Source: Tubiluchus corallicola
Taxonomy: Eukaryota; Priapulida; Priapulimorpha; Priapulimorphida; Tubiluchidae
Direction: 5' to 3'
DNA length: 26,725 nt
NCBI GenBank assembly: GCA_030141605.1
Contig: JAQGDQ010001366.1
Span: 17,501-44,225, forward strand
Part shown: one piece after another, positions 18,556 to 26,725 of the stretch
Layout of the letters: each line of letters begins with the position of its first letter
Numbering within the stretch: position 1 is the stretch's first letter
Notes under the pieces: generated by a model
Seen by the model: only the letters and a program-made list of their open reading frames with translations
Databases searched by the model: none
What the model was told of the DNA's origin: nothing
Program-made: the position numbers and the translations under genes

Positions 18556-21500
18556 ACGTCTTGCCCTGCTCGCTCAGTTTCATATGTAAGGTCACGTCTT
18601 GTCCTGCTCGCTCAGTTTCATATGTAAGGTCACGTCTTGCCCTGCTCGCTCAGTGCAAATGTGAGGTCACGTCTTGCCCTGCTCGCTCAGTTTCATATGT
18701 AAGGCCACGTCTCGCCCTGCTCGCTCAGTTTCATATGTAAGGTCACGTCTCGCCCTGCTCGCTCAGTTTCATATGTAAGGTCACGTCTTGCCCTGCTCGC
18801 TCAGTGCAAATGTAAGGTCACGTCTCGCCCTGCTCGCTCAGTTTCATATGTAAGGTCACGTCTTGTCCTGCTCGCTCAGTTTCATATGTAAGGTCACGTC
18901 TCGCCCTGCTCTGTTGCTCGTGTTTCATGTAAGGTCACGTCTGCCTGCTCGCTCAGTTTCATATGTAAGGTCACGTCTTGTCCTGCTCGCTCAGTTTCAT
19001 ATGTAAGGTCACGTCTTGTCCTGTTCGCTCAGTTTCGTATGTAAGGTCACGTCTTGCCCTGCTCGCTCAGTTTCATATGTAAGGCCACGTCTCGCCCTGC
19101 TCGCTCAGTTTCATATGTAAGGTCACGTCTCGCCTTGCTCGCTCAGTTTCATATGTGAGGTAACGTCTTGCCCTGCTCGCTCAGTTTCATATGTAAGGCC
19201 ACGTCTCGCCCTGCTCGCTCAGTTTCATATGTAAGGTCACGTCTTGTCCTGCTCGCTCAGTTTCATATGTAAGGTCACGTCTTGCCCTGCTCGCTCAGTT
19301 TCATATGTAAGGTCACGTCTCGCCCTGCTCGCTCAGTTTCATATGTAAGGTCACGTCTCGCCCTGCTCGCTCAGTTTCATATGTAAGGTCACGTCTGCCC
19401 TGCTCGCTCAGTTTCTATGTAAGGTCACGTCTTGCCTGCTCGCTCAGTTTCTATGTAAGGTCACGTCTCGCCCTGTTCGCTCAGTTTCATATGTAAGGTC
19501 ACGTCTCGCCCTGCTCGCTCAGTTTCATATGTAAGGTCACGTCTCGCCCTGCTCGCTCAGTTTCATATGTGAGGTCACGTCTCGCCCTGCTCGCTCAGTT
19601 TCATATGTAAGGTCACGTCTCGCCCTGCTCGCTCAGTTTCATATGTGAGGTCACGTCTCGCCCTGCTCGCTCAGTGCAAATGTGAGGTCACGTCTTGTCC
19701 TGTTCGCTCAGTTTCGTATGTAAGGTCACGTCTTGTCCTGCTCGCTCAGTTTCGTATGTAAGATCACGTCTTGCCCTGCTCGCTCAGTTTCATATGTAAG
19801 GCCACGTCTTGCCCTGCTCGCTCAGTTTCATATGTAAGGTCACGTCTTGTCCTGCTCGCTCAGTTTCAAATGTGAGGTCACGTCTCGCCCTGCTCGCTCA
19901 GTTTCATATGTGAGGTCACGTCTCGCCCTGCTCGCTCAGTGCAAATGTGAGGTCACGTCTCGCCCTGCTCGCTCAGTTTCATATGTAAGATCACGTCTTG
20001 CCCTGCTCGCTCAGTTTTATATGTAAGGTCACATCTTGCCCTGTTCGCGCAGTTTCATATGTAAGGTTACGTCTTGCCCTGCTCGCTCAGTTTCGTATGT
20101 AAGGTCACGTCTTGCCCTGCTCGCTCAATTTCATATGTAAGGTCACGTCTTGCCCTGCTCGCTCAGTTTCATATGTAAGATCACGTCTTGCCCTGCTCGC
20201 TCAGTTTCATATGTAAGGTCACGTCTTGCCCTGCTCGCTCAGTTTCATATGTAAGGTCACGTCTTGCCCTGCTCGCTCAGTTTCATATGTAAGGTCACGT
20301 CTTGCCCTGCTCGCTCAGTTTCATATGTAAGGTCACGTCTTGCCCTGCTCGCTCAGTTTCATATGTAAGATCACGTCTTGCCCTGCTCGCTCAGTTTCAA
20401 ATGTAAGGCCACGTCTTGCCCTGCTCGCTCAGTTTCGTATGTAAGGTCACGTCTTGTCCTGCTCGCTCAGTTTCAAATGTAAGGTCACGTCTTGTCCTGC
20501 TCGCTCAATTTCATATGTAAGGTCACGTCTTGCCCTGCTCGCTCAGTTTCATATGTGAGGTCACGTCTCGCCCTGCTCGCTCAGTTTCATACGTAAGGTT
20601 ACGTCTCGCCCTGCTCGCTCAATTTCATATGTAAGGTCACGTCTCGCCCTGCTCGCTCAGTTTCATATGTAAGGTCACGTCTTGCCTTGCTCGCTCAGTT
20701 TCATATGTAAGGTCACGTCTCGCCCTGCTCGCTCAGTTTCATATGTAAGGCCACGTCTCGCCCTGCTCGCTCAGTTTCATATGTAAGGCCACGTCTTGTC
20801 CTGCTCGCTCAGTTTCATATGTAAAGTCACGTCTTGCCCTGCTCGCTCAGTTTCAAATGTAAGGTCACGTCTTGTCCTGCTCGCGCAATTTCATATGTAA
20901 GGTCACGTCTTGCCCTGCTCGCTCAGTTTCATATGTAAGATCACGTCTTGCCCTGCTCGCTCAGTTTCATATGTAAGGTCACGTCTTGTCCTGCTCGCTC
21001 AGTTTCAAATGTAAGGTCACGTCTTGTCCTGCTCGCTCAATTTCATATGTAAGGTCACGTCTTGCCCTGCTCGCTCAGTTTCATATGTAAGGTCACGTCT
21101 TGCCCTGCTCGCTCAGTTTCATATGTAAGGTCACGTCTTGCCTGCTCGCTCAGTTTCATATGTAAGGTCACGTCTTGTCCTGCTCGCTCAGTTTCATATG
21201 TAAGGTCACGTCTTGCCCTGCTCGCTCAGTTTCATATGTAAGGTCACGTCTCGCCCTGCTCGCTCAGTTTCATATGTAAGGTCACGTCTCGCCCTGCTCG
21301 CTCAGTTTCATATGTAAGGTCACGTCTCGCCCTGCTCGCTCAGTTTCATATGTAAGGTCACGTCTTGCCCTGCTCGCTCAGTTTCATATGTAAGGTCACG
21401 TCTCGCCCTGCTCGCTCAGTTTCATATGTAAGGTCACGTCTCGCCCTGCTCGCTCAGTTTCATATGTAAGGTCACGTCTTGTCCTGCTCGCTCAGTTTCA

Positions 21501-22264
21501 TATGTAAGGTCACGTCTTGCCCTGCTCGCTCAGTTTCAAATGTAAGGTCACGTCTTGTCCTGCTCGCTCAATTTCATATGTAAGGTCACGTCTTGCCCTG
21601 CTCGCTCAGTTTCATATGTAAGATCACGTCTTGCCCTGCTCGCTCAGTTTCATATGTAAGGTCACGTCTTGTCCTGCTCGCTCAGTTTCAAATGTAAGGT
21701 CACGTCTTGTCCTGCTCGCTCAGTTTCATATGTAAGGTCACGTCTTGCCCTGCTCGCTCAGTTTCATATGTGAGGTCACGTCTCGCCCTGCTCGCTCAGT
21801 TTCATATGTAAGGTTACGTCTCGCCCTGCTCGCTCAATTTCATATGTAAGGTCACGTCTCGCCCTGCTCGCTCAGTTTCATATGTAAGGTCACGTCTCGC
21901 CCTGCTCGCTCAGTTTCGTATGTAAGGTCACGTCTTGTCCTGCTCGCTCAGTGCAAATGTGAGGTCACGTCTTGTCCTGCTCGCTCAGTTTCATATGTAA
22001 GGTCACGTCTCGCCCTGCTCGCTCAGTTTCGTATGTAAGGTCACGTCTTGTCTTGCTCGCTCAGTTTCAAATGTAAGGTCACGTCTTGTCCTGCTCGCTC
22101 AGTTTCATATGTAAGGTCACGTCTTGTCCTGCTCGCTCAGTTTCAAATGTAAGGTCACGTCTTGTCCTGCTCGCTCAGTTTCATATGTAAGGTCACGTCT
22201 CGCCCTGCTCGCTCAGTTTCATATGTAAGGTCACGTCTCACCCTGCTCACTCAGTGCAAACGTT
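18556..22264. repeat. 38-bp tandem array, about 97 copies
   Basis: Consensus unit: GGTCACGTCTTGCCCTGC then TCGCTCAGTTTCATATGTAA. It is contiguous with no spacers. A 36-bp variant has CAGTGCAAATG in place of CAGTTTCATATG. Common variants are TCTCGCC/TCTTGCC, GCCCTG/GTCCTG, TTTCATATG/TTTCGTATG/TTTCAAATG, CTCAGTTT/CTCAATTT and GTAAGG/GTGAGG/GTAAGA. Each unit carries AAGGTCA (or AGGTCA) and usually CATATG. Since 38 is not a multiple of three, no long frame is open. Variant blocks recur at multiples of the unit, so the array has grown partly by block duplication. Confidence 0.96.
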
Positions 22265-22509
22265 AGTTTTGCCGTAATGTTCAGTGTGGGAGCTCAAACT
22301 TCACGTGCGAATCAAGTTTCGATAAAGAATGGCGTTCGCCATGTGTCAATATCTAATATCTAATAATATCTAATAATATCTAATTTGATTACCAGACATA
22401 GTTAAAAAGTCATGACAAACTTATCGACAGAGCTTCTGCTGTCATCATCAATGGTAAATTTTTACAAACATACAACCAGTTTATATAGGCAGAGTCTACA
22501 GTAGAGAAC
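22265..22509. other. spacer with short palindrome and 8-11-bp repeats
   Basis: It holds the perfect palindrome-like ATGGCGTTCGCCAT at 22329-22342 and an AATATCTAAT-type repeat at 22347-22386. No gene is seen. Confidence 0.5.
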
Positions 22510-22840
22510 ATTATGCACTAATTGTGTATTTAAAAGAAGGCAAATAGGTAATGAATAAGCAGACCAGTGGAAAAGAAATTGATACAGTAAATTATGCACT
22601 AATTATGTATTTAACAGAAGCTAAATAGGTAATGATTAAGCAGACCAGTGGAAAAGAAATTGATACAGTAAATTATGCACTAATTTTGTATTTAACAGAA
22701 GCCAAATAGGTAATGAATAAGCAGACCAGTAGAAAAGGAATTGATACAGTAAATTATGCACTAATTATGTATTTAACAGAAGCCAAATAGGTAATGAATA
22801 AGCAGACCAGTAGAAAAGAAATTGATACAGTAAATTGCAG
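22510..22840 (+). repeat. 81-bp tandem repeat, about 4 copies, each with a 25-codon mini-ORF
   Basis: ATTATGCACT recurs at 22510, 22591, 22672 and 22753. Each unit contains ATGAATAAGCAGACCAGT (ATGATTAAG in the second) and, 25 codons on, AAATAGGTAATG, a stop and then the next in-frame start. ATGs are at 22551, 22632, 22713 and 22794. The last unit diverges after GTAAATTGCAG and loses its stop. Confidence 0.9.
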
Positions 22841-23039
22841 ACCATTACAGCCAGATAACAGTATTAGTTTCTTGAACACGATAAAAAGGTGTTTTTTCTG
22901 TTATTTGGTTCTTTTTGCTATCGGCTCAATCATATTGTTGCTCGTCTTTATATGTCATTTCCGATTTTATAAACTAGTATTGTTTGTTTCAATACTTGTG
23001 AAGCGTAGGACACCATCTGTATTAAAAATAATGAAATAA
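22794..23039 (+). CDS. small membrane-protein ORF, 81 aa, unassigned
   Basis: It starts at the ATG of the last 81-bp repeat unit and reads out of the repeat into unique sequence, ending in TAA. Residues 1-15 are repeat-derived (MNKQTSRKEIDTVN); residues 34-66 hold a strong hydrophobic segment (FFCYLVLFAIGSIILLLVF) and a second weaker one, followed by a basic tail (VKRRTPSVLKIMK). No family is recognised. It may be a chance frame, a genuine micropeptide or a first exon; no good donor was seen at its end. Confidence is low because only the frame and the hydrophobic pattern support it. Confidence 0.3.
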   Translation: MNKQTSRKEIDTVNCRPLQPDNSISFLNTIKRCFFCYLVLFAIGSIILLLVFICHFRFYKLVLFVSILVKRRTPSVLKIMK

Positions 23040-23107
23040 TGTTGGAAAACTGCAATAATTTTCAAGGCGATTTTCAGCAACGGGCGCCAGGAGTCCCGAC
23101 GATAGAA

Positions 23108-23974
23108 TCAATAATATATTAATATAATCTTTATTTGCCATAAATAATCGATATTCATAACTATAAAAGCATAAAAGAACATCGCAGCATGAGAATAAAA
23201 TTCACACAACTGTTAAAGGCAAATGCGTCCAGTGCAAACTAAAAACTACTGTGCCAAAAATTTAAAACAAAATATACATTATAATATTACACGGAAATTA
23301 TAATAGACTATATACAATATATACATATAATTTAAAATGGACGTGGGTAAATAAAATTTGTGGATGAATATATATTATCGTTTACGTATGTTGCGTTTTC
23401 AAAACGATTTAATGTATGTATTTTTAATTTTGATTTGAATTCGTTGAAAGACTTGATTTGTTTTAAATTTGATGGCAGGGTATTCCAAAGTTGAACTCCC
23501 TGTTTTGTGATAGATTTGTTGCCGTATTTGTTAAATATTGTGTATTCTTGGATTTAATGTTGGCTCCAAGAGGAGTGGAAGCTTTTTTTGATGAAGGGCG
23601 TGTTATAACCGAACTTCACTTTTTACTTACAAACATATTAATGTGATGAGCGGTGCCTTTGAAGTAAAGTAAGCTACCGTTCCACAGACATAATGCTGAA
23701 CCTCAGAACCTGTAATCTAAAACAGATACATACTACATGTATGGCACTCATCTCTTTCCCAAAATCTCTCTGATTTGCTAGAAACTGTTCAAAAGCGCTC
23801 ATTGAAAATAATTTTATGTTATGTGATTCAACGCGGCAAAATTTAGTTCTTCATCTTTGGATGTCGATTAAAGTAATTACTACGAATCTAATTTTTTTGA
23901 TATATTTAAATTGGTAAAGAAAAAACTTCTAAAACTCCTAATTATTTCAAGTTTAATTTTTAATATGCGTAATC

Positions 23975-23976
<2 letters not shown>
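23108..23976 (-). mobile_element. non-LTR retrotransposon fragment, RT C-terminus, minus strand
   Basis: The minus strand at about 23546-23332 encodes GNKSITKQGVQLWNTLPSNL, then KSFNEFKSKLK and a stop. The G-x-x-x-WN-x-LP ... FK-x-x-LK pattern is the usual C-terminal end of CR1-like LINE RT proteins. Just upstream a second frame (NTRPSSKKASTPLGANIK) continues the similarity, so there is at least one frameshift. The 3' UTR ends GGCAAATAAAGATTATATTA near 23108. The 5' part (23604-23976) is nearly identical to 26355-26725 in inverted orientation, and the copy begins right against the microsatellite at 23977. Confidence 0.75.
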
Positions 23977-24006
<30 letters not shown>

Positions 24007-24150
24007 TGTATGTATGTATGTATGTATGTATGTGTGTATGTGTGTATGTGTGTATGTGTGTATGTGTGTATGTGTGTATGTGTGTATGTGTGTATGTGTG
24101 TATGTGTGTATGTGTGTATGTGTGTATGTGTGTATGTGTGTATGTGTGTA

Positions 24151-24189
<39 letters not shown>

Positions 24190-24388
24190 GTGCATGTGCA
24201 TGTGCATGTGCATGTGCATGTGCATGTGCATGTGCATGTGCATGTGCATGTGCATGTGCATGTGCATGTGCATGTGCATGTGCATGTGCATGTGCATGTG
24301 CATGTGCATGTGCATGTGCATGTGCATGTGCATGTGCATGTGCATGTGCATGTACATGTACATGTACATGTATATGTATATGTATATA
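23977..24388. repeat. graded microsatellite: TATG, TGTGTATG, TGTATG, TGCATG, TACATG, TATATG
   Basis: An ordered series of related units across about 410 bp: (TATG)n to about 24030, (TGTGTATG)n to about 24155, (TGTATG)n to 24190, about 27 x (TGCATG) to 24350, then a few TACATG and TATATG. The whole run strictly alternates pyrimidine and purine. Open frames on both strands (poly-His/Ala, Cys/Val, His/Met) are artefacts. Confidence 0.96.
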
Positions 24389-24390
24389 TT

Positions 24391-24812
24391 TTCTTGTTTT
24401 CTTGTGCGTTAAACTTACGAACATCTTGCGGGTGGATGTGAAATATAAAATTGATTGGCTGCAGTTTCCAACTGGGTGATTTTTAAGAAAAGCAACTTTG
24501 CTTGTATGCTCTCTTTTTGATGTGATAATCAATTTTTGTTTGTTAGAGTGGTTCCGCTTCAGGCTTGACATGCTCAAAAGCAATTATAATAGGCGTGTAA
24601 CTTCCATCTAGAAATTTTACATTTTTTTTCTATTTTCCCCTTTGATGACTACGAATTATTATATAATTAGCCTTTAAAATTCATTTAGCTTTTAATTTAC
24701 AAACCCTTCATATATATATATTTACTCTTGTAATTTTATTTCATTTTAGTACCGTATTTGTGTTTTGTATGGTCTTAGTTACCGAAATAACAATTTGAAT
24801 TGAATTGAATTG
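24391..24812 (+). mobile_element. possible LINE 3' end with GAATT tail
   Basis: The last 90 bp (TGTTTTGTATGGTCTTAG, then AATTGAATTGAATTG at 24797-24812) resembles the short-repeat 3' ends of CR1-like LINEs. The part nearer the microsatellite (24391-24600) shows no coding pattern I trust. Limits are uncertain. Confidence 0.35.
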
Positions 24813-24857
24813 TGTACCAAAGATTTTACATCAAAAAATAAAATAAATAGTTGTTTA

Positions 24858-24955
24858 ATGTATGTATGTATGTCTATCGCGTGTCTGTATGTGTGTGTAT
24901 GCGTGTATGTACACGTGTTTGTATGCGTTTTGTATGTATGTGTGTATATATTCGA
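24858..24955. repeat. imperfect TATG/TGTGTATG microsatellite
   Basis: ATGTATGTATGTATGTCTAT followed by degraded TGTGTGTATG units, abutting the truncated left end of repeat B4. Confidence 0.85.
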
Positions 24956-24962
24956 CTAGCTT

Positions 24963-25320
24963 GCGAAAGCGAAAATTGAAATACAGGGCCGCTGTAAGTA
25001 AAAACTCAAATTTCAAATTTACCGCTGTGTTCACGCATGACCTGTCGAACGTGTGCAGTTCGTCACAAGCTAACATATCTGAACAGAGGCAAAGCACCTG
25101 TTTTTTGTGCAATGCATTTCCGAAATGCAGGTACTAGTGCGCCCGTCTAACTAGAGAATGACTAAATGTATGTAACAGCGAAGAACTAGTGGCGCGAACG
25201 CGAAATTGTGTTTGTGTGGTAATAATTCTTTCACCTAAGAGAAAAATAGTATGTTTCCTTTCAATATCATAGAGTAGATTGTTTTGACCTGCAGTCTAAA
25301 ATTGTTTTGACCTACTGTCT
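24963..25320 (+). repeat. dispersed repeat B, copy B4, 5' truncated
   Basis: It begins at GCGAAAGCGAAAATTGAA, about 150 bp into the family, and runs to AGATTGTTTTGACCTGCAGT, which is partly duplicated (TTGTTTTGACCTACTGT). It shares AACTAGTGGCGCGAACG and TGTGTGGTAATAATTCTTTC with the other copies. Confidence 0.8.
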
Positions 25321-25756
25321 AATAATTCCTGACCACTGTTATACATTTCTAAAGTTTGTTGATCAAACTTCTCTTTTGTGAGGCAAATCTTTTGCAGTTT
25401 TGCGCAGCATCAGCAACTAATTGCCTACATTACTGACACGTTTCCGCTGTGAAGCCCTGGACCATGGAAATAACATGGAAAGGTTATGCATGTAGATTAT
25501 CAATGGGCGCAGGTGTATCGTGGTTTAAACACTCTATTAATGCACCTTATTGTCTGCGTAATTTCTTGTCACGTTGTTGTATACATGATGCAAATGATTA
25601 TAAACCAACTTAATGAGAGCATAAAGTCAAGCTTTAGGAGGAATATTTTAACAAAGAAGTCAATATGTTCACATGCTATAATTATTACCATGATTTATAG
25701 TCAGTATTTGGTTTACAGTTTTGTAATTAAAACGTGTAGGTTAGATTAAACGTACC
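25321..25756. other. no recognisable feature
   Basis: AT-rich spacer. An 87-codon plus-strand frame (25486-25749) has hydrophobic stretches but no motif, signal or neighbour that would support a gene. Confidence 0.4.
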
Positions 25757-26354
25757 CGCCTACCTACCTACCTACCGACCTACCTACCTACCTACCTACC
25801 TACCTACCTACCTACCTACCTACCTACCTACCTACCCTACCTACCTACCTACCTACCTACCTACCTACCTACCTACCTACCTACCTACCTACCTACCTAC
25901 CTACCTACCTACCTACCTACCTACCTACCTACCTACCTACCTACCTACCTACCTACCTACCTACCTACCTATCTACTTACCTACCTACCTACCTACCTAT
26001 CTACCTACCTACCTACCTACCTACCTACCTACCTACCTACCTACCTACCTACCTACCTACCTACCTACCTACCTACCTACCTACCTACCTACCTACCTAT
26101 CTACCTACCTACCTACCTACCTACCTACCTACCTACCTACCTACCTACCTACCTACCTACCTACCTACCTACCTACCTACCTACCTACCTACCTACCTAC
26201 CTACCTACCTATCTATCTAACTACTTGCCTACCTAGCTACCTACCTACCTACCTACCTACCTACCTACCTACCTACCTACCTACCTACCTACCTACCTAC
26301 CTACCTACCTACCTACCTACCTACCTACCTACCTACCTACCTACCTACCTACCT
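25757..26354. repeat. (CTAC)n tetranucleotide microsatellite, about 600 bp
   Basis: Nearly pure CTAC with a few CTAT, CTTAC and CTAA interruptions (25975, 26000, 26099, 26210-26235) and one lost base near 25836. The minus strand is (GTAG)n with GG every four bases. It ends CTACATATAAG, where the inverted LINE copy begins. Confidence 0.97.
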
Positions 26355-26725
26355 ACATATAAGATTTACGCATATTAAAAAATTAAACTTAGCAATTAGG
26401 AGTTTTAGGAAGTTTTTTCTTACCAATTTAAATATATCAAAAAATTAGATTCGTAGTAATTACTTTTAATCGAATCCAAAGATGAAGAACTAAATTTTGT
26501 TGAATACATAACATAAAATTATTTTCAATGAGCGCTTTTGAACAGTTTCTAGCAAATCAGAGAGATTTTGGGAAAGAGATGAGTGCCATACATGTAGTAT
26601 GTATCTGTTTTAGATTTCAGGTTCTGAGGTTCAGCATTATGTCTGTGGAACGGTAGCTTACTTTACTTCAAAGGCACCGCTCATCACATTAATATGTTTG
26701 TAAGTAAAAAGTGAAGTTCGGTTAT
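26355..26725 (+). mobile_element. LINE-related copy, inverted partner of 23604-23976, cut by the window end
   Basis: Near-identical reverse complement of 23976-23604, from ATTTACGCATATTAAAAAAT to GTGAAGTTCGGTTAT at the last base. Differences are small (for example GTTGAATAC for CCGCGTTGAATCAC). The window stops before the RT C-terminal part expected from the other copy, so it is partial here by truncation of the data, not necessarily in the genome. Confidence 0.85.

Noticed and set aside
18556-22264. CRISPR array
   Set aside because: The 38-bp units are head to tail with no spacers, no cas genes are present, and the setting is an animal genome.
23911-24583. His/Ala, Cys/Val and His/Met repeat proteins
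   Set aside because: Translations of the TATG/TGCATG microsatellite in several frames on both strands.
25486-25749. 87-codon ORF as a gene
   Set aside because: AT-rich chance-like frame with scattered hydrophobic residues and no supporting signal.
25757-26354. Telomeric repeat
   Set aside because: The unit is CTAC/GTAG, not a TTAGGG or TTAGG type, and it is flanked by interspersed elements on both sides.

Overview
This window looks like nuclear DNA of a repeat-rich, intron-containing animal, probably a marine invertebrate (a lophotrochozoan such as a mollusc is my best guess, not proven). The signs are tRNA-derived SINEs, 3' ends of several non-LTR retrotransposons with different tails, TTAA-flanked MITEs, a 2A-like peptide motif typical of invertebrate LINEs, and only one convincing exon, which ends in a consensus splice donor. 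There is no bacterial-style gene organisation. By my count about 10.5 kb, or roughly 39% of the window, is tandem repeat.

Layout. 1-3.0 kb: a 681-bp MITE (A1), a 54-bp minisatellite and a 90-bp minisatellite. 3.2-5.0 kb: a probable retroposed segment with a small ORF and poly(A) signal between 57-bp direct repeats, then a tRNA-SINE ending in a long TTG/TTA microsatellite. 5.4-7.6 kb: dispersed repeats D1 and B1, a short MITE (A2) and an inverted SINE. 7.66-8.85 kb: a 30-bp minisatellite that runs into the one good gene candidate, a 5' exon for a membrane protein with a possible NIT-type sensor start. 9.0-11.05 kb: 20 copies of a 102-bp repeat, probably in the following intron. 11.1-12.6 kb: repeat D2 with a LINE 3' end and MITE A3 nested in it; D1 supplies the near-empty version of both insertion sites. 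13.0-14.5 kb: an inverted pair of B repeats and a LINE C-terminal fragment. 15.4-16.5 kb: a degenerate element with a 2A-like motif followed by about 41 asparagine codons. 17.06-18.05 kb: a second 54-bp minisatellite. 18.56-22.26 kb: about 97 copies of a 38-bp repeat, each with an AGGTCA-type half-site. 22.5-23.0 kb: an 81-bp repeat of four mini-ORFs running into a small membrane-protein ORF. 23.1-26.7 kb: two inverted copies of one LINE-related sequence, each starting against a tetranucleotide microsatellite, with a further B copy between them.

No operon or pathway is visible. The main biology is repeat dynamics: nested insertions with in-window reference sites, CpG-decay patterns shared by several unrelated arrays, and tandem repeats that supply start codons, stop codons, splice-donor-like sites or factor-binding motifs to their surroundings. 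Family names rest on motif recognition by eye; no database search was run.
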